A DNA stretch of 64,000 nucleotides, taken from assembly GCF_036323735.1 (NCBI RefSeq), contig NC_086026.1:72058539-72122538 (forward strand), written 5' to 3'. This document shows positions 34,481 to 44,868 of the stretch, piece by piece. The DNA comes from Rattus norvegicus. Its lineage: Eukaryota > Chordata > Mammalia > Rodentia > Muridae. The translations under genes and the position numbers were made by a program. Within the stretch, counting starts at the first letter, position 1. The number at the start of each line of letters is the position of its first letter. The notes under the pieces were generated by a model. It did not search any database. It was not told the DNA's origin and saw only the letters and a list, made by a program, of their open reading frames with translations.

Positions 34481-34613
34481 TCTAAGGAAGATCTGTGCTG
34501 CCCTCCAAGCATGCCAGGGGGTATGGGCTCACCCCAAGTGACTCACTGCAGCACACTCCGGGCAGAGGACAAACCAGAGGGGCTGTAGGCTGAGTACCTT
34601 GCCTCTGTTCTAG

Positions 34614-34705
34614 GCAGGGTCACTCTGTCCAATGTGTCTGAGAGGAAGGACAACATGCGCCTCGGCCTGAGCCTTGCCACCAACCCCAAGGACAGCAGCT
34701 TCCTG
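34614..34705 (+). CDS. Itga11: Integrin alpha-11, exon 4
   Basis: Encodes about residues 89-119: GRVTLSNVSERKDNMRLGLS followed by LATNPKDSSFL. This continues the second propeller blade before the I-domain insertion. The NVS triplet is a potential N-glycosylation site. The exon opens with two bases (GC) completing the split Gly codon from exon 3 and closes on a codon boundary at CTG|GTAAGA. The acceptor TGTTCTAG is good. At 92 bp and in frame with both neighbours it is a confident exon. No changes that would disrupt the fold are visible. Confidence 0.95.
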
Positions 34706-35472
34706 GTAAGAGCACCAGCCCCACTGCTGTCACCAGCCTTGCTGCCTGCACAGCCGCACTGCACAGGGTGTGGAACCCAGCCACACATCCCCACACACAT
34801 ATTCTGTGCACCCTCTGCATAACTGTCCCTTCCACCCTCCACATGGCCCATCCCTACAGACCAACAGGGACAGGTCCTGCATTGGTGTGGGTCTTCCTGT
34901 TGGCTGGGCCCTTCGTTTCGGTGGAGAGTCCAGAAAGATAAAAAGGGTTGAGCTTTTTTGTGTCTGTACCCGGGGAGTGGCATGGGAGCTGGGTTCCCTT
35001 CTCAGTGGCCTTGCCTCCCAGGGAAACCCATCTTTGGCTCTTAACCAAGAGCCTGACCCAGTGGTTTGGGCAGCAAATTCCACAGAACAGAAGCATTCTT
35101 TTTTTTCTCCTTCTCCTAGTAAAAGTTTCATTAGGCCCACGCCTGGAAATTTGCCCAGTGAGGGCCTTTACAGACAAGAACCACCCTAGCGATTCTTCGA
35201 AGGTCCATCCCTACAGATGACAGGCTTCCTCGGGTCTCACCTGATGGGCCCTAGATGACAGGATGGAGAACAGACAGGAATCGAGGTTCCACTGTCCCCC
35301 ATTATACCTGAAGCCAAGGGCACTGCAGGGAGACAGAGAGTTCAGTGAGACTCAGATCTCACACACTAGGAATGCCAGTGCTCAGATAAAGAAGTCTGCC
35401 TTCAATCCTGGAGAGTGAGGCTCACCCTGTCTGAAGCCCTGTGACTGGGCTCAGTGCTGTGCTGTTTCACAG
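34706..35472 (+). other. Itga11: Itga11 intron 4
   Basis: 767 bp, GTAAGA to TTTCACAG. No repeat was recognised. Unique sequence with nothing further to report. Confidence 0.9.
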
Positions 35473-35587
35473 GCCTGCAGCCCTCTCTGGTCACACGAGT
35501 GTGGAAGCTCCTACTACACCACTGGCATGTGCTCCCGGGTCAACTCCAACTTCAGATTCTCCAAGACGGTGGCCCCGGCACTTCAGA
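35473..35587 (+). CDS. Itga11: Integrin alpha-11, exon 5
   Basis: Encodes about residues 120-158: ACSPLWSHECGSSYYTTGMC followed by SRVNSNFRFSKTVAPALQ. It completes the blade that leads into the inserted I domain and supplies three cysteines for propeller disulfides. It begins in phase 0 after TTTCACAG and ends with one base of the Arg codon shared with exon 6 (A|GTGAGT). The Cys-rich SHECGSSYY motif is typical of collagen-binding I-domain integrins, and the match to ITGA11 is close along the whole exon. Confidence 0.95.
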
Positions 35588-36502
35588 GTGAGTACCTTAA
35601 AGGCACTGCCAGGTACTGAGGAAGTCCTAGGAGGAGGCTTCGGGCTCCGCCCACCACTATCTTGTACCTACAGGGCAGCATGTAGGTTCTATGACTGCTT
35701 TAGCTCTCTGGATGATCTGAGAGGCGTCACTTCTAGCTGGTCCCCTATAAGGTCCTCATCCCAGGCTTCTTCCCCCACAGCATGATGTCTGATAACAAGT
35801 TAGCGAAACTTACGAAAACCATCCTGGTATCTGTGAAAGTTTCTGGTTAAATCTTGGGCACGGAGGGAGGTTGCCAGGTCACCATGAACAACAGGCCAAG
35901 CTGAGGCATCCTTCATTTAGACTACAGTTCCCTGAAATCCTGCAGTGGGGAAGCCCATGAGTGGAGAGCCAACGAGAACAGAATTAACCTAGGTGATGGT
36001 TACACCAAGTCAGCTCTCCTGGGCAGCTTGCCCAGAGTCTCGTGTACACAAATCTTCCCCATCCCTCACATGCAAACATGGGGAGTTAGAAGCCTAGACT
36101 TCTTGGCTTTGAGCCTCACTGTTCTCTCTGGACTAAACACCCTCAGTAAGCAGCTGTTGTCTGCTTATGCAGCACTAGGGGATTAGCACCTCTGGCTCAG
36201 GTGGCCTCTCCTCAACACTGGCTGCCAGGGCAGAGAAAGGGCAAAACATTTTTCAGTCAGGCTCGAGAGCTGTCTTCCATAGGGTGGGGAGGCTCAAGGT
36301 TCATTCACACATTATCCCTAAAGGCAGTTCAATAACACAAGGAAGGTCAGGGCGTGTGAAGTTTCTCAGGAAGCGGAGCATCATGGGGCATCACAGCCCT
36401 GACATTACTGTCTGCAGCTTGTTGAGATGCTGTCTGCTGGGCAAAGGCATCACTCCCTTGCAAATGTATATAGCAGGATACCCTTTACATAGTTTCTCAG
36501 GC

Positions 36503-36741
36503 TGAGGAGATGGCTCAGTCAGCAAAGTGCTTGCCATGCAAATGTGAAGACCTGAGTTCCATCCCCAGCATCCACATCAAAAGCACAACCCTAGCACTGG
36601 GGAGGCAGAGGAAGGAGGCTCCCTGCTAGCCAGTCAGTCTAGGGAAATCTGAGAGCTCCAAGCTCAGTAAGAGACCTGGTGTCACAAAATACAGAGAAGA
36701 GTGATGGAGGGAGATACCTGATGTTGACATACACCCATACA

Positions 36742-36742
<1 letters not shown>
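36503..36742 (+). mobile_element. RSINE1/B4-type SINE
   Basis: GCTGAGGAGATGGCTCAGTC, GACCTGAGTTCCATCCCCAG, CACTGGGGAGGCAGAGGAAG and CTCAGTAAGAGACCTGGTG, then a CA tail. Confidence 0.88.
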
Positions 36743-36798
<56 letters not shown>

Positions 36799-36800
36799 AC
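36743..36800. repeat. (CA)n array
   Basis: About 26 CA units forming the expanded 3' tail of the RSINE1 copy. Confidence 0.97.
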
Positions 36801-36921
36801 CCTACTGACCTATAAACAGGTTCTTCCCAAGGTGTTTTTTAATTTTTTTATTTACTAGATTTACTGCCTAATTGGTTTTTTGTTTGTTTTTTTGTTAGTT
36901 TGGTTTGGTTTTGGTTTTGGT

Positions 36922-37050
36922 TTTCTTAGACAGGGTCTCTGCATACTCCTGGCTGTCCTAGAATTTACTGTGAAGACCGGTCTGGTCTCAAACCTACAGA
37001 GATATACTTGCCTGTGGAATGCTGGGATTAAAGGTGTGCACCACCACATG
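36922..37050 (-). mobile_element. B1 SINE
   Basis: Reversed B1: TTAGACAGGGTCTCTGCATA, GCTGTCCTAGAATTTACTG and GGGATTAAAGGTGTGCACC. Confidence 0.88.
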
Positions 37051-37054
37051 CAGA

Positions 37055-37265
37055 AAAATTTATTTTTTTATTTTGTGTGTATTAATGGTTTGCCTGCAAG
37101 CATGTTTGTGTACCATGTGCATGCCCGGTGCCCATAGAGGCCAAAAGAGGGCATGGAATTGGAATTACAGATGATGCAAACCACTGTGTGGTGCCGGGAA
37201 CTGAGCCAGTGCCCTCTGCAGCAGCATCAAGTGACCTTATCCACCAAGCCATTTATCCAGCCCCC
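37055..37265 (-). mobile_element. B3 SINE
   Basis: Reversed B3: TTATTTTGTGTGTATTAATG, GGTGCCCATAGAGGCCAAAA, GAATTGGAATTACAGATG and CAAGCCATTTATCCAGCCCC. Confidence 0.82.
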
Positions 37266-37391
37266 GCTCCACAAGCTGTCTTTTTAAAAACAATGAAATT
37301 AAAAGAGAAAGCAAGATAACAAATCAGTGATCCCCGTGTCTCAAGGAGAGACGTCCCAGATTGACCTCTGCCCCCAGAGGGAGAGAGCGGG

Positions 37392-37524
37392 GACTGGACA
37401 CAGTGTCACACGTCTATAATCCCAGCATTAGGGAAGTAGGACATCAGGAGTTAAAGATCATCCTCAGTCAAAGAGCCAGTCCTAGGCCGGCCTGGGCAAC
37501 ATGAGACCCTGCCTTAGAAACAGG
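37392..37524 (+). mobile_element. B1-like (PB1-type) SINE
   Basis: GTGTCACACGTCTATAATCC, CAGCATTAGGGAAGTAGG, GCCGGCCTGGGCAACATGAG and CCCTGCCTTAGAAAC give a plus-strand B1 pattern, diverged. Confidence 0.7.
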
Positions 37525-37538
37525 GGGAGGGGGGCTGA

Positions 37539-37719
37539 GGCTGGAGAGATGGTTCAGCGGTTAAGAGCACTGACTGCTCTTCCAGAGGTCCTGAGTTCAA
37601 TTCCCAGCAACCACATGGTGGCTCACAGCCATCTGCAATGGGATCCGATGCCCTCTTCTGGTGTGACTGAAGACAGATACAGCATACATTAAATAAATAA
37701 GTCTTTTTTTTTAAAAAAA
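37539..37719 (+). mobile_element. B2 SINE, near full length
   Basis: GGCTGGAGAGATGGTTCAGC, CTGAGTTCAATTCCCAGCAA, ACATGGTGGCTCACAGCC, GTGACTGAAGACAGATACAG, then a TAAATAAATAAG tail. Low divergence suggests a recent copy. Confidence 0.95.
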
Positions 37720-37785
37720 AGAGGAGGATAAAAATAGGATCAGCTAAGACGTATTGATCTCAGCCCTTTAGAAACATCTCATTAG

Positions 37786-37843
37786 GGGTTGGTAGAGCGC
37801 TTGCCTAGCAAACGCAAGGCCCTGGGTTCGGTCCCCAGCTCCG
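37786..37843 (+). mobile_element. ID element lacking the box A segment, with perfect TSD
   Basis: Reads GGGGTTGGTAGAGCGCTTGC, skipping about 17 bases of the ID head that include the tRNA box A (TTTAGCTCAGTGG). The remainder to CCCAGCTCCG is consensus, followed by an A-rich tail to 37862. AGAAACATCTCATTAG at 37770-37785 and 37863-37878 is an exact 16-bp target-site duplication. Confidence 0.94.
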
Positions 37844-37904
37844 AAAAAAAGAAAAAGAAAAAAGAAACATCTCATTAGCCCTTAGTGACAACTCTTAGTT
37901 ATTA

Positions 37905-38010
37905 TGTGACTCTTACAGGACAGAAAGCCAAGAGCTGTCGAGTGACAGCCCTTGGTTCACACAACCAGTGAGTGGCAGGAGTCACAGGCTAATGCCAGAG
38001 TGCACATTCC
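37905..38010 (+). mobile_element. MIR fragment
   Basis: ACTCTTACAGGACAGAAAGCC, a CTTGGTTCACACAACCAGTGA stretch and GTGGCAGGAGTCACAGG track the MIR 3' half. Confidence 0.6.
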
Positions 38011-38185
38011 CAGCCTTCCCCCATGACTCCTCCATAAAACCTGAAACCCATTCATCTGACTTGCTCGTGGAGGACACTGCCTACCCATGGATGTAAAACA
38101 AATAGTCCTAAAGTCCTGTTCCAGCAGGAACAGTGACCCAGGAAGCACACTATTTAGTTCAGTCTCTGGTGGGGACTTCGGGGTG

Positions 38186-38480
38186 GGGACATAGCTCAGC
38201 TGGTGAAGTGCTTGCCATGAATGCATGAGACCTTAACCTCCAGCACCCATGTAGAAGCTAGGCGTGGAGATGCAAACTCATAATCCCAGCACCAGGGAAG
38301 CCAAGACAGGAGAGATGCCTGGGGGCTTCTTGGCAGCCCAATAAGAAAATAAGAAAAGTGGGCTTCAGGCCCCAAGGAGACACCCTGTAAAAGCAGAAAT
38401 AAGCTGGATGGCTCCTGATAAATTATACTCAAGGCTGACCTCTGACCTCTATATGTGCGTCTGCGTGCATGCGTGCATAC
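38186..38480 (+). mobile_element. RSINE1/B4-type SINE
   Basis: GGGACATAGCTCAGCTGGTG, AATCCCAGCACCAGGGAAG, GGAGACACCCTGTAAAAGC and CTGACCTCTGACCTCTATAT are in RSINE1 order. It ends about 80 bp before exon 6. Confidence 0.78.
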
Positions 38481-38560
38481 ACCAACATACGCACAAAGAA
38501 GAAAGGTTTCTTTAAGTGACATTGGTTGTTCAATGGCCCTGACTGTATCCCTGCTCCCAG

Positions 38561-38688
38561 GGTGCCAGACTTATATGGACATTGTCATTGTCTTGGACGG
38601 CTCCAACAGCATCTACCCCTGGGTGGAGGTCCAACACTTCCTCATCGAGATCCTGACAAAGTTCTACATCGGCCCTGGCCAGATCCAG
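38561..38688 (+). CDS. Itga11: Integrin alpha-11, exon 6 (I domain start, MIDAS DxSxS)
   Basis: Encodes about residues 158-200 and opens the inserted von Willebrand A (I) domain that binds collagen. The peptide CQTYMDIVIVLDGSNSIYPW contains the MIDAS motif D-G-S-N-S, whose Asp and Ser residues coordinate Mg2+. It continues VEVQHFLIEILTKFYIGPGQ and ends at IQ. The exon begins with two bases completing the Arg codon from exon 5 (acceptor CTCCCAG) and ends in phase 0 at CAG|GTGAGT. The IYPW and YIGPGQIQ segments distinguish alpha-11 from alpha-1 and alpha-10. The metal-binding motif is intact. Confidence 0.97.
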
Positions 38689-39157
38689 GTGAGTGTCTGC
38701 AGACCTTCCCTCTGCAGGGCAAGAAACCCACGGCCCGAGTGGTCCTCCTGCACTGGGAAGCATCTTCCCATGAAATGGAAGGACTGCCAGCCAGCACTGG
38801 GACCTGTCACCTCAGATTCCCATTTCTGTTGGGCACACCAAGGGCACCTTCAGGGGGAGACTCCACTCACGAAGATGACCTCCTGGAAAGTCGTAAGTCA
38901 GGAAACGGAGAAAAGGCATAGAAAGAATGTGCAGAAAAGCTGGGGAGACTCAGGCACGTAGACTGAGTGGAGAAGTGACTTGGAGTAGACCCCAGCTGCC
39001 AGCACATCTGTGATACACGGATGGATATGCGTATGTTATTTCCTAGCATTTTAGCTGGACAAAGACCAAGAGACCGAAGTGTCAAAGTAGCAGGCGTGAA
39101 CTCTAAGAATTCTTTCTATTCCCAAGAAGTGACCCAATTTCCAAAAAGAATCCATGA

Positions 39158-39345
39158 AAAAATGCCAGGTGTGGCAGTGTGTTTGGAATCCCAGTCCTGG
39201 GAGGTAGAGGTCAATCAGTCTGACCTGATTGGCAAGTCCCAGCTCAATGACAGACCCTGTCTCAAAAGACGTGGATGGCTTCCTGAGGATAACATCTGAG
39301 AGTTTCCTCCAGCCTCACCAACATCACACATACAGACATACACAT
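39158..39345 (+). mobile_element. RSINE1/B4-type SINE fragment
   Basis: GCCAGGTGTGGCAGTGTGTT, AATCCCAGTCCTGGGAGGTA, CAATGACAGACCCTGTCTCA and a CA-rich end that grades into the minisatellite. Confidence 0.7.
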
Positions 39346-39949
39346 ACTCCACACAGATATACCACACACACACACACACACACCACACACACACCACACA
39401 CATACTCCACACAGATATACCACACACACACACACACCACACCACACACACACACCACACAGATTTACCACACACACACACACACACACATACTCCACAC
39501 AGATATACCCCCCCCCACACACACACACACACATACTCCACACACACATACTCCACACAGATATACCACACACACACACACATACTCCACACAGATATAC
39601 CACACACACACACACACACACCACACACACACACCACACATACTCCACACAGATATACCACACACACACACACACACACCACACACACCACACACATACT
39701 CCACACAGATTTACCACATATACACACACCACACACACACACTATACAAACACATACATATGCTCCACATAGATATACCACATACACACACACAAACACA
39801 CATACTCTACACACATATGCTACATACACACACCACACACATCATACACACATACATATACTCCACACAGATATACCACATACACACACACACACCACAC
39901 ACCACACACACGCCATACAAACACATACATATATTCCACATAGATATAC

Positions 39950-39988
<39 letters not shown>

Positions 39989-40125
39989 ACATACACAAAC
40001 ACTTATTCCACACACATATATACCACATACATACACAGGAATGTGAACATACCACATACACACACACACATATATCACATATACACACAGGAATGTGGGC
40101 ACACACACACACACACATACAGAGA
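39340..40125. repeat. CA-rich minisatellite with GATATACC anchors
   Basis: About 790 bp of CACA/CACCACA sequence in which an anchor, GATATACC or GATTTACC (usually within CTCCACACAGATATACC), recurs at 39356, 39414, 39462, 39502, 39560, 39594, 39652, 39708, 39772, 39870 and 39943. Spacing is 34-98 bp, with 58 bp three times. Units decay towards the 3' end. Thr/His and Cys/Val frames on the two strands are not genes. Confidence 0.95.
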
Positions 40126-40689
40126 TTTTTTTTAAAAGAACTTTCTAACATGTAGGGCTGCTAAAGGGAAAAAACTCCTGCAGTGACAAGCCCCCTCCCA
40201 CCAGAAGATCGTCCTTTGGTGCACTGCGGTAAATACCCAGTATTCAAAGGGTTCTTGGACCCAGTAAACTTGGTGAGCTCACCCAACAGTAATGCAGTAT
40301 CTCCAAGATACCAGTTCTATGGCTCGGTGTTTATTCTGAAGCCAACAGTACTGAAACATTATCCACTTTGAAAATGCCAGACCTCCTCTGGTCTAAGTTT
40401 CAGGAGCTCTGCCCTTTGGAGGTTAAGTGATTCCTTCACAGGGTCACACATCAGACATCCTACATATCAGATTTACATCACCATCTACAACAGTAGCAGC
40501 ATCACATTTACAAAGTGGCAGTGAAAAGAATTGTATGGCCGGGGGTCACCACAACATGAGGATTATAGCATTAGGGAGGTTGAGGGACATTGCTAAAAAA
40601 GAGTTTAGTCGACAGCTCAGTGATCCTCCCCACACACTGCCCCTGATATATTCTAGGGAGTGGGGACACAAATGGAGCTTGGGTGTATA

Positions 40690-40935
40690 GGAATACATGT
40701 ATGTGTTCATGTAGATATGTACATGGGTGCATACACACATATATGTACACGTGTCCGTGAGTATGTGTGGAGGTTGACATCAGCTGTCTTCCTCTATTGC
40801 TCTCTGCAGTTTTTGAGACTGAGTTTCTCACTGAACATGGAGTTCACTGGTTCAGCTACGCTGACAGAACAGAGAGCTCTAGGGATCCGCCAGCTTCTGC
40901 CCTTGGGATCATCACCACACCCAGCACCTGACAGT
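40690..40935 (-). mobile_element. RSINE1/B4-type SINE, diverged
   Basis: A CATA/GTGT-rich reversed tail, GTGTGGAGGTTGACATCAGC, GAGTTTCTCACTGAACATGG and GGGATCATCACCACACCCAG suggest a minus-strand copy with strong decay. Confidence 0.55.
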
Positions 40936-41113
40936 CCTTTCATCACCAAGTCCCCTTTTCAGTGTGCCCCGGGTTTGTCCCATCCAGCCGTTCCCAGAAC
41001 AGCTTCTTTCCCTTGTGCCAGGGGAAGGGTGGGAAGAGTGACTCCTCACAGAGGAACCCCGGCAAATGGAGGCCTGAGCTTCAGGTTTCTGCTGCCCTTG
41101 CTCTGATTTGCAG

Positions 41114-41262
41114 GTCGGAATAGTTCAGTATGGAGAAGATGCCGTCCATGAGTTCCACCTTAACGACTACAAATCTGTAAAAGATGTGGTGGAAGCCGCC
41201 AGCCACATTGAACAGAGAGGAGGGACTGAAACCCGCACGGCATTTGGCATTGAATTTGCACG
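41114..41262 (+). CDS. Itga11: Integrin alpha-11, exon 7 (I domain, MIDAS Thr)
   Basis: Encodes about residues 201-250 of the I domain: VGIVQYGEDAVHEFHLNDYK, then SVKDVVEAASHIEQRGGTET and RTAFGIEFA. The Thr in GGTETRT is the MIDAS threonine that joins metal coordination in the open state. The acceptor is CTGATTTGCAG and the exon begins in phase 0. It ends with CG, the first two bases of an Arg codon completed in exon 8, at CG|GTAAAA. A GT-rich run begins eight bases into the intron. Small differences from human (for example Ile for Val in VGIVQYG) are conservative. Confidence 0.96.
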
Positions 41263-41582
41263 GTAAAAATGTGTGTGTGTGCGTGTGTACACTTGCATGT
41301 GTGTGTGTGTAAATCTCAGATATTGTTTTGGCTATCCCTGCTGTGCACAAAGGCCCCCACCATTTGGTGCTTTCAAGCAGCAACTTGTTAATTCCTCAAA
41401 GTTCCAATGGTGGGCTGAGTTCAGCTGCTTGGTTCTCTCTTGGGTCTTCTCACCTGGTTATGATCTGCATTCAACTAAAACTGCTGTCACCAGAAAGGTC
41501 ACCTAGGCTAGACATACAATACAGAACATCCATGCCACCATCAACAAGAGCACAGCAGCAACTGACGAGCTGAGTACCCAAC

Positions 41583-41914
41583 TGTGGTGATTTGAATATG
41601 CTTGGCTCATGGAATAGCACTATTAGGAGGTGTGGCCTTGTTGGAGTAGGTGGCCTTGTTGAAGGAAGTGTGTCGATGTGGAGATGGGCAATGAGACCCT
41701 CCTTCCAACCATGTGGAAGCTAGTCTTCTTCTAGCAGCCTTCAGATTAAAATGCAGAATTCTCAGCTCCTCCTGCACCATGCCTGCCTGGATGCTGCCAC
41801 GTTCCCACCTTGATGATAATGGACTGAGCCTCTGAACCTGTAAGCAGCCCCAATTAAATTATAAGAGTTGCCTTCATCACGTCTGTTCATAGCAGTAAAA
41901 CCCTAACTAAGACA
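41583..41914 (+). mobile_element. Solo LTR (MaLR/MT-type)
   Basis: Begins TGTGGTGATTTGAATATGC and ends CCCTAACTAAGACA, giving TG...CA ends and a length of 332 bp. Internal landmarks are GGAGGTGTGGCCTTGTTGG and CCCCAATTAAATTATAAGAG. The flanks CCAAC and CCACC are a 5-bp target duplication with one mismatch. No internal retroviral sequence adjoins it. The subfamily is not certain. Confidence 0.8.
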
Positions 41915-42136
41915 CCACCATGGCCATCTGGCTTGGTTTTCTGTATTCTTACTGTGGTCTCTCAGTTCTTGTCTTCTTGAAGGAGACAATGTGATCCAAG
42001 AGACAGAAGTTTATTCGCAAAGCAAAGTGAGTACCCAAGAGGGAGTCTGGAATGAGCTGCCCCAATGTTGGGAGCACCCCTGTAAGTTCTGCTTTGTGGC
42101 TACTTCTAAGTGTTTATGAATATTTGTGATGGATCA

Positions 42137-42491
42137 TGTCTTAGTCAGTGTTCTATTGCTGTGAAGAGACACCATGGTCACAGCATTTCTTATTAAGGAA
42201 AACATTTCACTGGAGCTTGCTTACAGTTTCTGAGGTGTAGTCCTGTAACATCACAGTGTGGGAGCACGGAGGCATACAGGGAGACATGGTGCTGGAGAAG
42301 TAGTTAACACAGAGTTCCACATCTGGGTCAGGCAGTAGGAAGAGAAAGACACTGACGTTGGCCTGGGCTTTTGAAACCTCAAAGCCCACGCTCAGTGACA
42401 CCGTTCCTCCACCAAGTCTACACTCCGCATTCCAATTGCGCCACTCCCTAAGCATTCAAATATGGGAGCCATTCTTATTCAAACCACCACA
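42137..42491 (-). mobile_element. Solo LTR (MaLR/MT-type), inverted, with 5-bp TSD
   Basis: Reversed LTR of the same family: TGTCTTAGTCAGTGTTCTAT at the left and TTATTCAAACCACCACA at the right. GATCA occurs immediately on both sides (42132-42136 and 42492-42496), the expected 5-bp duplication of an LTR element. Length 355 bp. Confidence 0.85.
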
Positions 42492-43032
42492 GATCAGGTC
42501 TCCTTTTTAGGGTATTCCTTTCCATGAACCTCACAACAGTAAGATGGGCTTCAAAACCACAATGCAAGTGATATTATAATAGGTACACATGTGTGGACCA
42601 ATGACCTGAATGTTAGCCTCTGACATATCAGGACCAACCTAACTGCAGCTTTACACATGTTTGAACATAAAGGGGTGCTCTGATCATCTACAAATACTGC
42701 TGCCCAAATCTAGCTGCTGTCTTCCTCAGTTACTTCAAAGCTAACTCCTTTGCCTACTTGGTACTATATCATGGTACTGGGGAGTTCCCAAGACCCTCAG
42801 CAGAAGCTAGGAGAGTGCCTATGACCTAGCCAAGAGGTTCCTGAGTGTGACTTCCAAAATGTTCCATTACCAAAGCAAGTTATCAAGATCCAGGTCCTAA
42901 ACAAAGGTATGATTCTCCTTGATGGAGGACTGGCTGGGTCAAATGGAAGAAAGGCCGTTGGGGAGTAAGGTGGCATGCAGTCAACTTTGGAAAACACATT
43001 CTGTCATAGTCTATAGTCTACAGAAAGTATGA

Positions 43033-43165
43033 GGGCTTGGGGATGTAGCTCAGGTGGAAAGGGCTTGCTCAGCATAAATGAAGCTCTAGGTTCAATCCCC
43101 AGAACGGCACTCACTGGATTTGGTAGTGTAAGCCTATAACACCAGGATCAGTGGGACAGTGTTTG
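43033..43165 (+). mobile_element. ID-B1 composite SINE
   Basis: GGGCTTGGGGATGTAGCTCA, GGTTCAATCCCCAGAACGG, then a short diverged B1-like part. Confidence 0.78.
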
Positions 43166-44257
43166 CCTAATATGGATGGGTGAAGCCGACTTCAATCCTG
43201 AGCCCCTGAGCAGCTAAGGAAGGAAGGGAGGGAGGGAAGAGGATATAAGAAAAGCATGTTGGTTCTGAGTGCAGAATCTGTCTATTTGTTATGTGTCATT
43301 GGTGGCATGTGACAGACAATCTAACTTCTGAGGTGGTAAAGAGACTCGTTCCTTAGGACTTACACCAGAAAGCACTCACCCAGCTACATGTTACCTCCAA
43401 ACCTTCACATGGGGATTCAGAAGCTTATTCTAGTGATGTCACTGCTGAAAACCCTGTGATTACCCCCCTCCCGTCCCACATCCCATGTAATCAGCCAGCC
43501 AGTATTAAAGGTCTCACCGTCCAAGGCCTAAGCACCTACCTTGACAACATGAGAATCACTTCTATTTTATATGTTTCGATTGTACAGCCATTAGTATGAC
43601 TTCCACTACAGTCATTGAGGCCACAGCCTCATTGCCTTACGGTCCCACCTCTTCAGAGTTGGTGATGTGTTTGGCAGAAGCCCACAGTGTGGGGCCCGTT
43701 TAGATGGAGCAGGAGTTCATGTGGTCAGATCACGACTTTTCCAGCCTCAGCGGGACTCCCGATGACGTCACCACACAGCTCCGGAGCTTCTGTTTGTGAA
43801 TAACACTTCCTTCCCTCAGTGATGGCTCTCTACTCTTCCTCTTTGGCCATCACTAGATTGAATACTGAGACTTGCACAGTCTTTTCTGATTGGAATGATG
43901 GAAGCCAGTGACCACAGAGCTGTCACTTTCCCTTTTGGAAGCTAAGTGACTCATGTGGGGATAAAGGTCACTCACTGATTTGGGTTCATTTTGCAGCCGT
44001 CCAACCTCAAGTCCGTGATGTGACATGACTCACAGGGCAGTTTGAGCATCTCGGGGCCCAGGAGCACTACTGGGATTGCAATCTCTACCTCCAGCGATGC
44101 TTTCCTAACGTTGGAACCTGCCATGTTTTGGTCCCAAATTATAGCTAATGCTTTGATTGAGGGATGTGTGGATTGATTTGCAGAACTTGGATGGAACCAT
44201 GACCTTATTGTTCTAGATATGTGTTCTGCAGCTGAACTGTTTTTCCAGTCTTAATTG

Positions 44258-44343
44258 CTTTTTCTTGAGACAAGGTCTTGCTACACAGCCCAGGCTAGAC
44301 TCAAGCTCCTGTGGCTGCAATTGTAGGTTTGTGCTACCAGACA
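44258..44343 (-). mobile_element. B1 SINE fragment
   Basis: Reversed B1-like TTGAGACAAGGTCTTGCTAC, CCCAGGCTAGACTCAAGC, then TTGTAGGTTTGTGCTACCAG. Diverged. Confidence 0.7.
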
Positions 44344-44868
44344 CTCGCCAGCATCTTAAGGGGAGCAGTATTCTCTCCTCGCTCCGTTATCTCCAATTTG
44401 TTCTGTGGTTGTTCACTTGGTTTTGTTTTGTGTTTTTGTCTTTGTCTTTGTTTGGTTTTTTCCCCCTGTGGAACTACTTCAAGGTCAAGATCTAAGCTGC
44501 AGATTCAAGGGGTTACAAAGATAGCAATCTATGGTCCCTGACCTTGGTGGCCTCCAACCAGCCGGGGGCTCTCAGTGTTAAGTCAAATTTGAGAGGCATG
44601 ACCTCCTCCAGGGAGGCCTGTTAATATGGGGGGCAAGGTTGCCCCCACTGAGAGTGACCTTGAGCTGAGCTGAAGATGCTGACCAACCAGGGGACTGCAA
44701 GGGAGCATCATGGGTTCAGTAGGCAGCCCTGAGGCTCAGTATAAGCCTAGCACCTTCTAGAAATCAGCAAGGGGCCCAGTGTGTACCAAGGGGAGTAAAC
44801 AGTCACAGAGGTGACAGGGGACCACCAAGAACCTGTTACCTCTCTCTGTCAAGACCTACACGCTGGGA

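Larger units (their letters stand above)
30182..34613 (+). other. Itga11: Itga11 intron 3
   Basis: GTAAGC donor to TTCTAG acceptor, 4432 bp. It holds an RSINE1 copy, the large CA-type array, an ID-B1 composite SINE, a CA/CATA-rich tract and a MIR remnant, all listed separately. The rest (for example 30620-31110, 32500-33130 and 33350-33650) shows nothing recognisable. Confidence 0.9.
35588..38560 (+). other. Itga11: Itga11 intron 5
   Basis: 2973 bp, GTGAGT to CTCCCAG. It carries an RSINE1 with CA tail, a B1, a B3, a B1-like copy, a B2, a shortened ID, a MIR and a second RSINE1, all listed separately. The first 900 bp (35590-36500) show no recognised repeat. Confidence 0.9.
38689..41113 (+). 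other. Itga11: Itga11 intron 6
   Basis: 2425 bp, GTGAGT to GATTTGCAG. It holds an RSINE1-type SINE, the CA/GATATACC minisatellite and a diverged reversed RSINE1, all listed separately. Positions 38690-39150 and 40160-40680 show no clear repeat. Confidence 0.9.

Noticed and set aside
39215..39838. 207-codon Cys/Val-rich antisense frame
   Set aside because: Reverse reading of the CA minisatellite (GTGTGT gives Cys-Val).
39340..40125. CRISPR-like spaced repeats
   Set aside because: Anchors are 8-17 bases in a CA background with irregular spacing, non-unique spacers and a mammalian context.
41583..41914. DNA transposon (hAT-like) explanation for this family
   Set aside because: TG...CA ends and a 5-bp duplication at both copies (exact GATCA at the second) fit an LTR better than the 8-bp duplication of hAT elements.
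41583..42491. One provirus with two LTRs
   Set aside because: The LTRs are in opposite orientation, only 222 bp apart and have different target duplications, so they are separate solo LTRs.
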